Notes: generated by a model from the letters alone, not told the origin. 30,111 nucleotides of DNA from an uncultured Alphaproteobacteria bacterium (GCA_903905285.1 CAIVFQ010000109.1:1-30111), one strand, 5' to 3'; positions 16,069 through 26,162 are shown, counted from the first letter of the stretch. A program made the numbers and translations.

Positions 16069-18432
16069 ATGAAGTTCACATTAAATTGGCTGGCAGATCA
16101 TCTTGAAATGACGGCTTCGGCAGATGAAATCGCCAGCGCCTTAGTCGATTTGGGCTTAGAGGTAGAGGGTATTGAAAACCCAGGCGAAAAGCTAAACGGG
16201 TTTGTGGTCGCGACCGTTGAAACGGTTGATCGTCATCCGGATGCTGATCGGTTAAGTTTGTGCCAAGTGAATGATGGCCAAGGCCCCTTGATACAAGTTG
16301 TGTGTGGGGCTAAAAACGTTCGTGCGGGCATGAAGGTTGCATTTGCGCGTGTAGGCACGGTGATTCCGTCTACAGGGCAGGCTTTAAAAGCAGGCGTCAT
16401 TCGCGGTGTTGAAAGCCAGGGAATGCTGTGCTCTGCCGAGGAACTTTTGCTGGGGGAGGAAAGCGACGGCATTCTTGATTTACAAACCGACTTGCCTCCT
16501 GGGTCAGACTTGGCCACAGCCTTAAGTCTCAATGATATAGTCATAGAGGTTGGCCTAACCCCCAATCGGGCTGATTGTTTTTCTGTGCGTGGCATTGCCC
16601 GTGACTTAGCCGCAGCGGGTCTTGGAACCCTAAAGCCTTTAAAAAAGTTGCCTTTTCAAGGCGTTAAGGATTGCCCAATCAAGGTTACGCTAATGGACCC
16701 TACGTGTTCTTATTTTACAGGCTGCTTAATTGAGGGCGTAACAAATGACCCTAGTCCTGAATGGTTACAAAAACGCCTAGTAGCTGTCGGCCAAAAGCCC
16801 ATCTCAACTATCGTTGATATCACCAATTATATTTGCTTAGATCAGGGGCAACCTTTGCATGCCTTTGATGCTGATAAAATTTCCTCTGCCCTGCAGGTAA
16901 GTCCATCGCAAGAAAATGAAACGTTTGTTGCCCTTAATGGCCAAACTTATACCTTATCGACTGATATGACTACTGTGAGGGACGACACGGGCGTTTTAGC
17001 TTTAGGGGGAATAATGGGCGGAGAAGGTTCAGCCTGTAATGCCAACACCACTCGTATTTTTTTGGAGGCGGCATATTTTGATCCCCTTCGAATTGCACAA
17101 ACAGGCCAGGCCCTTAATTTGCGTACCGAAGCAGGCGCACGATTTGAAAGGGGAGTTGACCCTGAACAAATTATCAGATCATTGAACGCTGCAACCCAAA
17201 TGATTTTAGAGATATGCGGAGGCGTTGCTAGTAAAGCTCTACAAGTTGGGCACCCACCGGCAAACATCCATACCATTACGCTAACGCAACAAAAATTGAT
17301 CTCCCTAACCGGGAACCCACAACTGATATTAAGCCTGGCTAGGAAAAGTTTGGAAGCTTTAGGCCTTCAAACACAAAGCGAAACAGCCGACACGTTGACG
17401 GTAACCACCCCCAGTTGGCGCCATGATTTACAGGCCGAAGTTGACCTAATCGAAGAGGTTTTGCGCCTGACCGGTTATCAGCATATTCCCATCGCGTCTT
17501 TGCCGTTAAAACCGCCTTATGATAAGGCCAAGCCGGTTGATAAAGTCCGTCAGGCTTTTTGCCGCCGGGGTTTGGATGAAATTCTTTCCTGGTCGTTTAC
17601 CGATCATGCCACAGCCAATTTATTTGGCGCGGGTGTTGAGCTGGGTGTTCCGCTGAACCAAGATATGGCGGTGCTTCGGCCTAGTTTATTGACGGGTCTT
17701 TTAAGGGCTGTAAACTTTAATCAAAGCAAAAGCCAATCGAACAGTTCTTTTTTTGAGATTGCCCATCAATTTCAAACGCACAATGATAAGATTCATGAGG
17801 AAAATACGGCCGCTGGCGTACGCAGTCAATCGACAGGTGACCGCCATTGGGTAAAGCCCCCGCGCTTGGTGGATGTTTTTGATGCTAAGGCCGACGTTCA
17901 AATTGCGCTGGATTTTTTAGGCGTACAAGGATATCAAGTCGAGGCCAGTGGACCTGATTATTATCATCCTGGTCGCAAGGGGACCTTTAAACAAGGACCT
18001 AAAGTTCTTGCTTATTTTGGCGAGGTACATCCCACAGTGTTGAAAGCCTTTGATTTACAAGGGCCCGTGCTGGGGTTTGAGATCTTTTTAGATCGCTTGC
18101 CGGCACTGACCCCTCGCCCACCAAAACCCTTAGCTCTTTCGCCTTATCAGGCTGTTACCCGTGATTTTGCCTTTGTCGTCCCTTCTGATCTTAGCGCTGA
18201 TCTACTGATTAAAACGATTCAAAAAGCAGACAAAACGTTGATTCAAGACATTCAACTTTTTGATGTTTACCAAGGTGACAAGATGGAGACGGGCAAGAAA
18301 TCATTGGCCGTTGAGGTTAAATTACAATCACTTGATCGCACCCTTAAGGAAGAAGATTTGAACACTTTCACTCAAAACGTGATACAGCTGGTCGAAAAGC
18401 ACTGTGGCGGAATTTTAAGGGCATCTGTATGA
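16069..18432 (+). CDS. pheT: Phenylalanine-tRNA ligase beta subunit
   Basis: A 787-residue subunit that supports tRNA binding and editing. Domains in order: EMAP/OB-type tRNA-binding domain (about 39-150, [17 protein letters not shown]), B3/B4 editing domain (about 210-390, with [19 protein letters not shown]), B5 domain (about 400-475), catalytic-like core ([14 protein letters not shown] near 500) and C-terminal anticodon-binding FDX-ACB domain ([15 protein letters not shown] near 695). Normal length. Its stop overlaps the start of lepA by four bases (ATGA), so the two are translationally coupled. Confidence 0.98.
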   Translation: MKFTLNWLADHLEMTASADEIASALVDLGLEVEGIENPGEKLNGFVVATVETVDRHPDADRLSLCQVNDGQGPLIQVVCGAKNVRAGMKVAFARVGTVIPSTGQALKAGVIRGVESQGMLCSAEELLLGEESDGILDLQTDLPPGSDLATALSLNDIVIEVGLTPNRADCFSVRGIARDLAAAGLGTLKPLKKLPFQGVKDCPIKVTLMDPTCSYFTGCLIEGVTNDPSPEWLQKRLVAVGQKPISTIVDITNYICLDQGQPLHAFDADKISSALQVSPSQENETFVALNGQTYTLSTDMTTVRDDTGVLALGGIMGGEGSACNANTTRIFLEAAYFDPLRIAQTGQALNLRTEAGARFERGVDPEQIIRSLNAATQMILEICGGVASKALQVGHPPANIHTITLTQQKLISLTGNPQLILSLARKSLEALGLQTQSETADTLTVTTPSWRHDLQAEVDLIEEVLRLTGYQHIPIASLPLKPPYDKAKPVDKVRQAFCRRGLDEILSWSFTDHATANLFGAGVELGVPLNQDMAVLRPSLLTGLLRAVNFNQSKSQSNSSFFEIAHQFQTHNDKIHEENTAAGVRSQSTGDRHWVKPPRLVDVFDAKADVQIALDFLGVQGYQVEASGPDYYHPGRKGTFKQGPKVLAYFGEVHPTVLKAFDLQGPVLGFEIFLDRLPALTPRPPKPLALSPYQAVTRDFAFVVPSDLSADLLIKTIQKADKTLIQDIQLFDVYQGDKMETGKKSLAVEVKLQSLDRTLKEEDLNTFTQNVIQLVEKHCGGILRASV

Positions 18433-20237
18433 AAAACATTCGTAACTTCTCTATCATCGCGCACATTGACCACGGGAAATCAACCCTGGCCGATCGTCTG
18501 ATCGAGGCCTGCGGAGCCCTCGAAACGCGGGAAATGAAACACCAGATTCTTGATTCGATGGATATTGAACGCGAACGGGGCATTACCATTAAGGCCCAAA
18601 CGGTGCGCTTGAACTACAAAGCCAAAGATGGTGAAACGTATATTTTGAACCTGATGGATACGCCTGGCCATGTGGACTTTGCCTATGAGGTAAGCCGGTC
18701 TTTAGCTGCGTGTGAAGGGTCATTATTGGTGGTTGATGCCAGCCAAGGGGTCGAGGCCCAAACCTTGGCAAACGTCTATCAGGCGATTGAAGCCAACCAT
18801 GAAATTCTCACCATCTTAAATAAAATTGACTTGCCCGCTGCCGAGCCTGACCGTGTCAAAGCCCAAATTGAAGAAGTGATCGGCATTGATGCCCAGGATG
18901 CTGTACCGATTTCTGCTAAAACAGGCATCGGAATTGGGGATGTGTTAGAGGCGATTGTGACTCGATTGCCTCCTCCCACCAGTGATTTTGGTGATCAGGC
19001 TGCCGCCGCCCCCTTAAAAGCCATGCTGGTGGACAGCTGGTATGACCCTTACTTAGGCGTGATGATCTTGGTAAGAGTTGTTGATGGCACATTAAAGGCG
19101 GGTATGAAAATCCGCATGATCAACACCGCTGCGACGTATGAAGTTGACCGGGTGGGGCATCTCAATCCTAAGAAACAAATTGTGAACCAGCTTCTGCCGG
19201 GTGAGATTGGGTTTATCACCGCCAGCATCAAGCATGTGGCTGATTGTAAGGTTGGTGACACGATTACGGAAGAAAAACGCCAAACCGCTAAACCGTTGCC
19301 TGGGTTTAAACCGTCGGTACCGGTGGTTTTTTGTGGCCTGTTTCCAGCTGACGCAGCCAACTTTGAATATTTGCGCGAAAGTTTGGCAAAGCTGCACCTC
19401 AATGATGCCAGTTTCCATTTTGAACCTGAAAGTTCGACTGCCTTGGGTTATGGCTTTCGATGCGGGTTTTTAGGCTTATTGCACCTAGAAATTGTTCAAG
19501 AACGTCTAGAACGCGAATTTGATCTTGACCTGATTACCACGGCCCCCAGCGTTGTTTATAAAGTTCATTTGACCAATGGTAATATTTTAGAGCTGCACAA
19601 CCCCAGCGATATGCCCGATGTTGTAAAAATAGACTTCATTGAAGAACCTTGGATTCGCGCCACTATTTTGGTGCCCGATGAATATTTAGGATCGATTTTG
19701 ACCCTTTGCACGGATCGACGTGGCGAACAAATTGACTTAACCTATGCCGGGAATCGGGCCATGGTGGTTTACCGATTGCCGTTAAACGAAGTCGTGTTTG
19801 ATTTTTATGATCGATTGAAGTCTATGAGCCGTGGGTATGCGTCCTTCGATTATCAATTAGACAGTTACCGTGAAGGTGATTTGGCGAAGGTGAATATTTT
19901 GGTGAACGCTGAGCCCGTCGATGCCTTGGCCATCATGGTTCACCGCAGCCAGGCTGAATCGCGCGGTCGGTCGTTATGTACGCGTTTGAAAGAATTGATT
20001 CCCCAACAACTGTTCAAAATTGCTATTCAGGCGGCTATTGGCGGTAAGGTCGTGGCGCGTGAAACAATATCAGCGTTGCGCAAAGATGTTTTGGCAAAAT
20101 GTTACGGCGGCGATATTAGCCGCAAACGTAAATTGTTGGATAAACAAAAAGCCGGTAAGAAACGGATGCGTCAGTTTGGTAATGTGGAAATTCCCCAAAG
20201 TGCGTTTATTGCTGCCTTGAAAATGGGAGACGATTGA
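18429..20237 (+). CDS. lepA: Translation elongation factor 4 (back-translocating GTPase)
   Basis: A 602-residue ribosome-binding GTPase. [19 protein letters not shown] at the N-terminus is the G1 loop, [20 protein letters not shown] is G3, [13 protein letters not shown] is G4. The EF-G-like domains II, III and V follow, and the LepA-specific C-terminal domain ends with [20 protein letters not shown], diagnostic for EF4. Full length. It overlaps pheT upstream and asd downstream by a few bases, so three genes of unrelated function are read together. Confidence 0.98.
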   Translation: MKNIRNFSIIAHIDHGKSTLADRLIEACGALETREMKHQILDSMDIERERGITIKAQTVRLNYKAKDGETYILNLMDTPGHVDFAYEVSRSLAACEGSLLVVDASQGVEAQTLANVYQAIEANHEILTILNKIDLPAAEPDRVKAQIEEVIGIDAQDAVPISAKTGIGIGDVLEAIVTRLPPPTSDFGDQAAAAPLKAMLVDSWYDPYLGVMILVRVVDGTLKAGMKIRMINTAATYEVDRVGHLNPKKQIVNQLLPGEIGFITASIKHVADCKVGDTITEEKRQTAKPLPGFKPSVPVVFCGLFPADAANFEYLRESLAKLHLNDASFHFEPESSTALGYGFRCGFLGLLHLEIVQERLEREFDLDLITTAPSVVYKVHLTNGNILELHNPSDMPDVVKIDFIEEPWIRATILVPDEYLGSILTLCTDRRGEQIDLTYAGNRAMVVYRLPLNEVVFDFYDRLKSMSRGYASFDYQLDSYREGDLAKVNILVNAEPVDALAIMVHRSQAESRGRSLCTRLKELIPQQLFKIAIQAAIGGKVVARETISALRKDVLAKCYGGDISRKRKLLDKQKAGKKRMRQFGNVEIPQSAFIAALKMGDD

Positions 20238-21259
20238 TGAAAAAACAAAACGTTAAGATCGCCGTTGTCGGAGCCACAGGTAACGTGGGACAAGCCATGT
20301 TGGGGGTTCTAGAAGAACATGGGTTTCCAGCCACAAACATCACGGCTATTGCCTCTGAAAGGTCAGCAGGGCAATCACTTTCTTACGGAGAAAATCATAC
20401 GTTAGCGGTTAAGCCCTTAGCTAATTTTGATTTTTCCGGGTATGACTTGGCGTTGTTTTCGCCTGGTGGGGAAGTATCGGCAGAATATGCCCCAAAGGCA
20501 GCCGCTGCTGGCTGTGTGGTTATCGATAACACCTCTCATTTCCGTATGGATGCTGATGTGCCTTTGGTGGTGCCTGAAATCAATGCAGCCGCTTTAAAAG
20601 ACTTTGCCAAACGCCGCATTGTTGCGAACCCCAATTGTTCGACCATTCAATTGGTTATGGCCTTAAAACCATTGCACGATCTGGCGCCCATCAAACGGGT
20701 GGTGGTTTCCACCTATCAGTCGGTTTCTGGTGCCGGGAAAGAGGCGATGGATGAATTGTTCCACCAAACCCGTGGGGTACTGGTGAACGATGCGCTTGAG
20801 CACAACTGCTTTGTCAAACCGATTGCTTTCAATGTCATTCCGCAAATTGATGTTTTTAGGGACGATGGCTATACCAAAGAAGAATGGAAAATGGCTGTTG
20901 AAACACAAAAAATTATGGGCGCTCCTATTCAAGTAACAGCAACGTGTGTGCGTGTTCCTGTGTTTATTGGTCACGCCGTAGCTGCCAACATTGAATTTGA
21001 TTCTGATGTGTCAGTGACGAAAGCCCGCCAAAAATTACGGGCCTTCCCAGGCATTCGTGTGGTTGACGATATAGAAGATTACCAATTCACCACACCCATT
21101 GAATGTGCCGGCGATGACGATGTTTATGTCAGTCGTATTCGTCAGGATAAAACCGTCCCACACGGATTATCTTTATGGATTGTCGCCGATAATATTCGTA
21201 AAGGCGCTGCCTTAAACGCCGTTCAAATTGCTGAATTGTTGATTAAAGATTACTTGTGA
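20237..21259 (+). CDS. asd: Aspartate-semialdehyde dehydrogenase
   Basis: A 340-residue NADPH enzyme that makes aspartate semialdehyde from aspartyl phosphate, the branch point to lysine, diaminopimelate, threonine and methionine. VVGATGNVGQAML at 10-22 is the nucleotide loop, and C134 in NPNCSTIQLV is the catalytic nucleophile. The ATG at 20237 shares its A with the TGA stop of lepA; a TTG one codon earlier is possible but less likely. Diaminopimelate from this step feeds peptidoglycan. Ends 1 nt before a convergent small gene. Confidence 0.97.
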   Translation: MKKQNVKIAVVGATGNVGQAMLGVLEEHGFPATNITAIASERSAGQSLSYGENHTLAVKPLANFDFSGYDLALFSPGGEVSAEYAPKAAAAGCVVIDNTSHFRMDADVPLVVPEINAAALKDFAKRRIVANPNCSTIQLVMALKPLHDLAPIKRVVVSTYQSVSGAGKEAMDELFHQTRGVLVNDALEHNCFVKPIAFNVIPQIDVFRDDGYTKEEWKMAVETQKIMGAPIQVTATCVRVPVFIGHAVAANIEFDSDVSVTKARQKLRAFPGIRVVDDIEDYQFTTPIECAGDDDVYVSRIRQDKTVPHGLSLWIVADNIRKGAALNAVQIAELLIKDYL

Positions 21260-21260
21260 G

Positions 21261-21671
21261 TTACGCAGCGGCTGCTAGTCTTCGCAACTCTAACCGAACA
21301 TCACTTTCTGTTCGCAAATAAGCGATACTCATTAAGAGATGAATTTGAGATGAGATTTCTGCAAAAACCCTTCGTAAAGCACCTTCAATCTCTGGAAGGC
21401 GCCCTCGTTTCAATACTTTCCTTATTTCTTTTTCATCAGCAATCATTCTTCCAAGTTCAGTTTTTGGGCTATCAACTTCTTCACCCAATTGACTGTACTT
21501 CTCGCGAACATAAGTTTCTGCTTGCCGCTTCAGGACTGGACTAGCAATTTTCCCATCAATAAAAGTCTGCCACAAATCAAGACCAGACTCTTCCCAAGTC
21601 ATAGAAAAAACTTTTGAAGTTGATGAAACAGACCCCATTAAAACAATGGTCATTAATAAACGCAAAACCAT
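21261..21671 (-). CDS. Small secreted protein of unknown function
   Basis: I do not recognise this 136-residue protein. Residues 1-23 look like a Sec signal peptide (MVLRLLMTIVLMGSVSSTSK, likely cut near VFS). The mature part of about 113 residues is charged and probably helical, with a WEESGLDLWQTFIDGK segment near the N-terminus and an Arg/Glu/Leu-rich C-terminal half ending RLAAAA. A good ribosome binding site (AGGAG, 7 nt from the ATG) supports translation. Its 3' end abuts the end of asd, and a divergent promoter region separates it from the hydrolase gene. Confidence 0.7.
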   Translation of the reverse strand: MVLRLLMTIVLMGSVSSTSKVFSMTWEESGLDLWQTFIDGKIASPVLKRQAETYVREKYSQLGEEVDSPKTELGRMIADEKEIRKVLKRGRLPEIEGALRRVFAEISSQIHLLMSIAYLRTESDVRLELRRLAAAA

Positions 21672-21739
21672 AACGCTACTCCTAAAAAAACTTACCTACC
21701 TTTTAAGTCTGACAAAAAAGACCAAAGAATTCTTTAATT

Positions 21740-21768
21740 TTTTCATTCAGTAGCCCCTCCACTATAGT
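21740..21768 (+). promoter_or_regulatory. Possible promoter of the MBL-fold hydrolase gene
   Basis: TATAGT (21763-21768) is a good -10 box; the best -35 at 17 nt is TTTTCA (21740-21745), which is weak. Transcription would start about 30 nt before the ATG at 21804. Confidence 0.3.
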
Positions 21769-21803
21769 AAGCTGACTCTACATTCCATTGTTCTGAAATC
21801 AAA

Positions 21804-22748
21804 ATGCAATTAACTTTCTGGGGCGTTAGGGGCACTGTTCCGCAATCAGGACCTGAGTATCAATATTATGGCGGGCACACGTCTTGCACATCGTTAAGAG
21901 TGGGTAAGGACTTGATTGTTTTTGATGCAGGGTCAGGCCTTGTAAATCTTTCACAATATTTGGAGCAAGAAACCGATAGACCCCAAGCCATTTATTTTTT
22001 TATCACCCATGGTCACCTGGATCACATTATAGGTCTTATAGGTTTTTCTTGGCTTTGGAAATCAAGGTGTCCGTTCGAGATTCATTTCATCAGTGCCTCT
22101 GCTCACGCCGGTCATGGCATTGAATCGATATTGCAAACGTTAATGGCTCCGCCTTATTTTCCCTTGTCTTTGAAAGAATCAAAAGCCACGATTTTTTATC
22201 ATGAGCTTAAGGATATACCCAATGGATTTCAAAATATGGATTCGAAAATAAGTCCTAAGCGCCCGGAGTGTACAGAGGGGTACATGAGGACGCGAAGTGA
22301 TGAAATTTTCGAAAAACAGATTTTGAAAGGCGAAGGGTATGGTTGGAGAGGTGATGGTTGGAACATAACTGCTTTTCCTTTACAGCATCCAGGGGGAAGC
22401 TTTGGTTACCGTTTTGATGGCCCTGACCATTCACTGGCTTTTGTAACCGATACAGCCCCCATTGAGAGTCAGTCGTTTTATGACTGGCTAAATGGCGTTG
22501 ACCTGTTGATTCATGATGCAATGTTTAATGATGAACAGAGCGACCTTTACCCTGATTGGGGTCATTCTTCGGTTAAACAAGTAGCTGACTTAGCCAACAA
22601 GGTGGCCGCAAAAAACCTGATCCTTTACCACCATCATCATTACCATACCGATGCCGATATCAAAAAACTTGAACACCAGGCGCAGTCTATCTTTCCCCGG
22701 TCGTCGATGGCTAGGCAAGGTGATATCTTAGACATTCCTTTTCTATAG
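21804..22748 (+). CDS. MBL-fold metal-dependent hydrolase with a 40-residue repeat-encoded insertion
   Basis: A 314-residue metallo-beta-lactamase-fold protein, close in layout to the cyclic-phosphodiesterase/PhnP-like group. FWGVRGTVPQSG near residue 5, YYGGHTSC near 23 and the zinc motif THGHLDH near 70 are intact; HPGGSFGYR, TDTAP and LLIHDAMF supply later ligands. Between HELKDI and YGWRGDGWNITAF lie about 40 residues (139-178) encoded by the palindromic element at 22219-22338. Relatives go from the HEL strand to the HPGG loop in about 15-20 residues, so removing the insert restores normal length. All metal ligands lie outside it, so the enzyme may still work. Substrate unknown. Confidence 0.85.
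   Translation: MQLTFWGVRGTVPQSGPEYQYYGGHTSCTSLRVGKDLIVFDAGSGLVNLSQYLEQETDRPQAIYFFITHGHLDHIIGLIGFSWLWKSRCPFEIHFISASAHAGHGIESILQTLMAPPYFPLSLKESKATIFYHELKDIPNGFQNMDSKISPKRPECTEGYMRTRSDEIFEKQILKGEGYGWRGDGWNITAFPLQHPGGSFGYRFDGPDHSLAFVTDTAPIESQSFYDWLNGVDLLIHDAMFNDEQSDLYPDWGHSSVKQVADLANKVAAKNLILYHHHHYHTDADIKKLEHQAQSIFPRSSMARQGDILDIPFL
22219..22338 (+). repeat. 120-bp palindromic element, copy A (in-frame inside a gene)
   Basis: Matches 28891-28772 on the opposite strand over 120 nt without a gap, with about 22 differences (82%). The unit folds on itself: TTTCAAAAT pairs with ATTTTGAAA, TTCGAAAAT with ATTTTCGAA, and TGTAC-type bases around the centre with GTACA. It encodes about 40 residues (GFQNMDSKISPKR...EKQILKGEG) without a stop. 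Size, palindromy and in-frame placement in a protein gene match the behaviour of Rickettsia palindromic elements; the sequence is not one I recognise. Confidence 0.88.
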
Positions 22749-22802
22749 AAAAGATACTTGGTATATTACAGTTATTCATATTCCTTGCAGGATTAATCAA
22801 CG

Positions 22803-23267
22803 ATGATGCCTAGTACCTCTTCTACACCTCGTATTATCGCATTTGGCTGTGATCATGCCGGATTCTTGCTTCAACAACAGCTGATCGCAAAAGCGAAAAG
22901 TCACGGATTCGACGTGATCGATTGCGGCACCACCGATCAAGCATCGGTTGATTATCCTGATTTTGCGGAACGAGTTGTGGACAAAATCCTTCAGCACCAA
23001 GCTGAAAAAGGGGTTCTTATTTGTGGTACAGGCATCGGCATGAATATTGCTGCTAACCGTCACCGGGGCATTCGCGCGGCCTGCTGTTACGATGTGAATC
23101 AAACCGTTATCGCCCGTCAGCATAATGACATTAACGTGATGTGCCTGGGCAGTCGTATTAGTGATGAAGCCATTGCCTTTGACTGTTTAATGGCTTTTTT
23201 TCAAACTGACTTCGATGGCGGCCGTCATCAGAAACGTCTTGATAAAATTGATAACAATGTTGCTTAG
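22803..23267 (+). CDS. rpiB: Ribose 5-phosphate isomerase B
   Basis: A 154-residue isomerase interconverting ribose 5-phosphate and ribulose 5-phosphate. FGCDHAGF near residue 17 and GVLICGTGIGMNIAANRHRGIRAA cover the phosphate-binding and active-site regions (Cys-Gly-Thr-Gly). ARQHNDINVMCLGSR is the conserved C-terminal segment. ATG is doubled (22803 and 22806); the first is used. Stop overlaps the start of the CCA-adding enzyme by 11 nt. Confidence 0.95.
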   Translation: MMPSTSSTPRIIAFGCDHAGFLLQQQLIAKAKSHGFDVIDCGTTDQASVDYPDFAERVVDKILQHQAEKGVLICGTGIGMNIAANRHRGIRAACCYDVNQTVIARQHNDINVMCLGSRISDEAIAFDCLMAFFQTDFDGGRHQKRLDKIDNNVA

Positions 23268-24492
23268 TCAGCCTCCCATTAAGGCCTTATTCAAGGCTCT
23301 GGAACCTTTTGATGCACGGTTGGTTGGAGGGTGTGTTCGCGATGCTTTATTGGGGTTGGAAAGCACAGATATTGATGTGGCTGTGGCTGCCCCTCCTGAA
23401 GAAATTTCCCAGCATCTAAAGCAACAAGGTATCAAAGTCATTCCCACAGGCATTGAATTTGGCACAATCACTGCCGTGATTCATCATCAGGGTTTTCAAA
23501 TCACCAGTCTGCGTCAAGATGTGAAAACAGATGGTCGACACGCACAGGTTTCATTTGGAACTGATTGGCTTGAAGATGCCAAGCGTCGGGACTTTACAAT
23601 CAACGCGTTGTCCTTAGATTCTAAGGGAACCTTGTACTACTATTTCAATGGACAGGATGATTTAAAGGCAGGCTGCATTCGTTTTATTGGCGACGCTGAT
23701 CAGCGTATTCGCGAAGATTATTTGCGCATTTTGCGATATTACCGTTTCTTGGCTTATTTTGGAAAAGGCAACCCGTTGCCGATTCCTGCTTTACATAAGT
23801 TACGTGCAGGTTTGAAACAGTTGTCCGTTGAACGGATTCAACAGGAAATTTTAAAACTGTTGGCGTCACCCGCCCCCCACCTGGCGTTAAAGTTAATGGC
23901 AGAGGATGGCATTTTCGAAACTTTATACGACCATTCTGTTGATTTAAAATTCTTATATCAGCTGATTGAAATCGAAAAAGTTTTAAAGATACCTTCCAAC
24001 CCTTTACGTCGCCTGTGGGCTCTTTTTCAGAAGCAGGATAACTTTGATTTGTCATTGCGAGGAGCAGAGCAACGTGGCAACCTCCCGGAGGATGATAACA
24101 GCAGTTTTTATCAAACCTATTTCCGCCTCAGCCACACACAATTGCGTTTTTTAAAGTCGATGGGTTTGTACATAGGCCAGCGTGATAGGCGATTGATTTT
24201 ATATAAACAGGGCTACAGCTTTTTTGAAAGCTGGTGTGTGTTGCGATCTTGCACAGAGGCGGATATGAATCTGCCGCAAATTAAAAGCCATTTAGAATGG
24301 GCACAATCTCAGCTGCCATTGACCTTTCCTTTTACAGGACAAGATTTATTGAATGAAGGAATGTCTGCCGGGCCAGCGATGGGGAAACTGTTAGGTAAGT
24401 GTGAGCAGTGGTGGATTGAAAATGACTTCAAACCTAGCCAGCAAGAATGTTTGATTTATTGCCAAAATGAACAGGCGCGTTCTGCCGATTAG
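23257..24492 (+). CDS. cca: CCA tRNA nucleotidyltransferase
   Basis: A class II nucleotidyltransferase that adds or repairs the 3' CCA of tRNAs. From the ATG at 23257 it is 411 residues; an earlier in-frame ATG at 23215 adds 14 residues but would lie deeper in rpiB. LVGGCVRDALLG near 24 and STDIDVAVAAPPEE (catalytic D-x-D) are the nucleotidyl-transfer motifs, followed by RRDFTINALSLD near 121 and RIREDYLRILRYYRF, typical of bacterial CCA enzymes and poly(A) polymerases. The alphaproteobacterial context favours a CCA enzyme. No ribosome binding site; coupled to rpiB. Confidence 0.93.
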   Translation: MLLSQPPIKALFKALEPFDARLVGGCVRDALLGLESTDIDVAVAAPPEEISQHLKQQGIKVIPTGIEFGTITAVIHHQGFQITSLRQDVKTDGRHAQVSFGTDWLEDAKRRDFTINALSLDSKGTLYYYFNGQDDLKAGCIRFIGDADQRIREDYLRILRYYRFLAYFGKGNPLPIPALHKLRAGLKQLSVERIQQEILKLLASPAPHLALKLMAEDGIFETLYDHSVDLKFLYQLIEIEKVLKIPSNPLRRLWALFQKQDNFDLSLRGAEQRGNLPEDDNSSFYQTYFRLSHTQLRFLKSMGLYIGQRDRRLILYKQGYSFFESWCVLRSCTEADMNLPQIKSHLEWAQSQLPLTFPFTGQDLLNEGMSAGPAMGKLLGKCEQWWIENDFKPSQQECLIYCQNEQARSAD

Positions 24493-24562
24493 GCGGGAAA
24501 TTAACCTTTTCTTAAAGAAAGTCAGCTACCATAAAAAGCTGGAGGAAGGACTTTTAGAAGAA

Positions 24563-24580
24563 GGTTTTTTTGCGAAAACC
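24563..24580 (+). terminator. Weak hairpin after the CCA enzyme gene
   Basis: GGTTTT pairs with AAAACC around TTTGCG, and a smaller CAGCT/AGCTG hairpin lies at 24523-24541. No T-run follows, so termination here is only possible. The remaining 254 nt up to tldD hold nothing else I can name except the short frame at 24710. Confidence 0.25.
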
Positions 24581-24709
24581 CCTTAACTGTACTAGGGATG
24601 GCCACCCCCGCCCAAATCCACCCTTCAAAAATAACACACAAAAGTTAACACCAGGTTAATGAACAAAATCTTTGCCATAAAATTCGTGCAACATCATCAA
24701 GGTTGAGTT

Positions 24710-24769
24710 ATGGTGTGGGCATATAACTCTGGAACTGGTCTTCACAGTGAATTTGTCAGCTTTTGTTAG
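24710..24769 (+). CDS. 19-codon upstream ORF overlapping the tldD start
   Basis: ATG at 24710 opens a frame of 19 residues (MVWAYNSGTGLHSEFVSFC) ending at TAG 24767-24769, 22 bases past the GTG start of tldD and in another frame. AAGG stands 7 nt before the ATG, whereas tldD itself has no recognisable ribosome binding site, so initiation of tldD could depend on ribosomes loaded here. A peptide precursor role is possible in principle, since TldD/TldE process peptides, but nothing in the sequence shows it. Confidence 0.25.
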   Translation: MVWAYNSGTGLHSEFVSFC

Positions 24770-26159
24770 TAACTTAGAGTTAGATGTCGACTGGTTGGGC
24801 GTGCGTGAGGTTTGCCAAAAATCAACTATTTTCACCGCCCGTGATGGAAAAAGCGACCGCTATGCCCACCATGTTGATCGGGGTTGGATGGTCGAAGTTT
24901 TGGTCAACGGCCAATTTGCCGCGGTGGCTACTAATACGGCAACTCCTGATGCCTTGAAAGCTGCTGCTGTTAAGGCATCAGGAGTTGCTGAACAGGCAAG
25001 TCGGCATTCTCTTCATCCTTTCGATACAACCGTAAGGCCGCCTTCCCGAGGTACTTATGCGTCTCCCCCTTCACCAATACCCAGTTTAAAAGAATTAAGT
25101 GAAATTTTAATCCAAACCAGTCATGATCTTAAGGTTGATGACTGCATTATTAGCACCTCAGTCACGGGCATTATTGAGCACACCCAAAGCCAACTTTTCA
25201 GCACCGCAGGCGGCGCCATTGATCAAAACATAACCCGGTTTGGACTGTTACTTTCAGCGACAGCTCAAATAGGCAGCGACAGTCAAACCCGAACAAACGG
25301 GTCGGTTTTCAGTCAGAATGGTGTTGGTTTATTTGATGCCGAGTCTTTAAAAAAACAAGCTTTGCAGATTGGGTCTGAAGCCGTTGAGTTGATAAAGGCT
25401 GAGGAATGCCCCACGGGCACGTTCGACGTGGTTCTAACACCCGATCAAGTGTATTTACAAATTCACGAATCGATTGGTCACCCTTTAGAACTTGATCGCA
25501 TTTTAGGGGATGAACGCAATTATGCGGGCTGGAGTTTTATTAAACCCGAAGACTTTGGTCAGCTACAGTATGGGTCGCCTTTATTAAATATTACCTTTGA
25601 TCCAACGATGAGCGATGAACTGGCTAGTTATGCTTTTGACGATCTAGGGGCCCCAGCCCAGCATCAATATTTAATCAAAAATGGTTTGTTAGTGGGCGGG
25701 TTAGGCAGCCTAGAAAGCCAACAACGGTTAAAGGTACCTGGTGTTGCCAGTGCCCGGGCAAGTTCTTGGAATCGATTACCCATTGATCGTATGGCGAATG
25801 TGAATATGGAACCAGGAACGACATCTATTGAAGATATGATTGACCAAATAGACGATGGTATTTTGATGATGACAAATAAATCGTGGTCAATTGATGATTA
25901 TCGCCGCAAATTTCAATTTGGTTGTGAATATGGACGACGCATTCAAAAAGGGCGCCTTACCCATGTGGTTAAAAACCCCAACTATCGGGGAATCACGTTA
26001 CCGTTCTGGCAAAAATTAAAGGCTGTTGGTGACCAAAATTCCCTAAAGGCATGGGGTTCTTTTTTCTGTGGTAAAGGGGAACCAAATCAAATAGCCGCTG
26101 TTGGGCATGCAACACCTGCATGTTGGTTCGAAGGACTTGACGTGTTTGGAGGAGGATAG
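24747..26159 (+). CDS. tldD: Metalloprotease TldD subunit
   Basis: A 470-residue catalytic subunit of the TldD/TldE heterodimeric protease, which trims unfolded peptides and in some bacteria matures microcins or similar peptides. The zinc motif HExxxH is H240-E241-S-I-G-H245, followed by PLELDRILGDE; the third ligand, a cysteine, is C441 in FFCGKGEPNQ. The N-terminal region (DWLGVREV, GWMVEVLVNGQ) matches the family. The start is GTG with no Shine-Dalgarno. TldE follows after 3 nt. No nearby peptide substrate is obvious. Confidence 0.9.
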   Translation: MNLSAFVSNLELDVDWLGVREVCQKSTIFTARDGKSDRYAHHVDRGWMVEVLVNGQFAAVATNTATPDALKAAAVKASGVAEQASRHSLHPFDTTVRPPSRGTYASPPSPIPSLKELSEILIQTSHDLKVDDCIISTSVTGIIEHTQSQLFSTAGGAIDQNITRFGLLLSATAQIGSDSQTRTNGSVFSQNGVGLFDAESLKKQALQIGSEAVELIKAEECPTGTFDVVLTPDQVYLQIHESIGHPLELDRILGDERNYAGWSFIKPEDFGQLQYGSPLLNITFDPTMSDELASYAFDDLGAPAQHQYLIKNGLLVGGLGSLESQQRLKVPGVASARASSWNRLPIDRMANVNMEPGTTSIEDMIDQIDDGILMMTNKSWSIDDYRRKFQFGCEYGRRIQKGRLTHVVKNPNYRGITLPFWQKLKAVGDQNSLKAWGSFFCGKGEPNQIAAVGHATPACWFEGLDVFGGG

Positions 26160-26162
26160 GCT

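Noticed and set aside
15602..16072. 156-codon frame covering the pheS-pheT gap
   Set aside because: It overlaps the end of pheS, has no ribosome site, and the matching repeat at 27663-27889 carries a 1-nt indel and stops in the same frame. The region is better read as a structured repeat.
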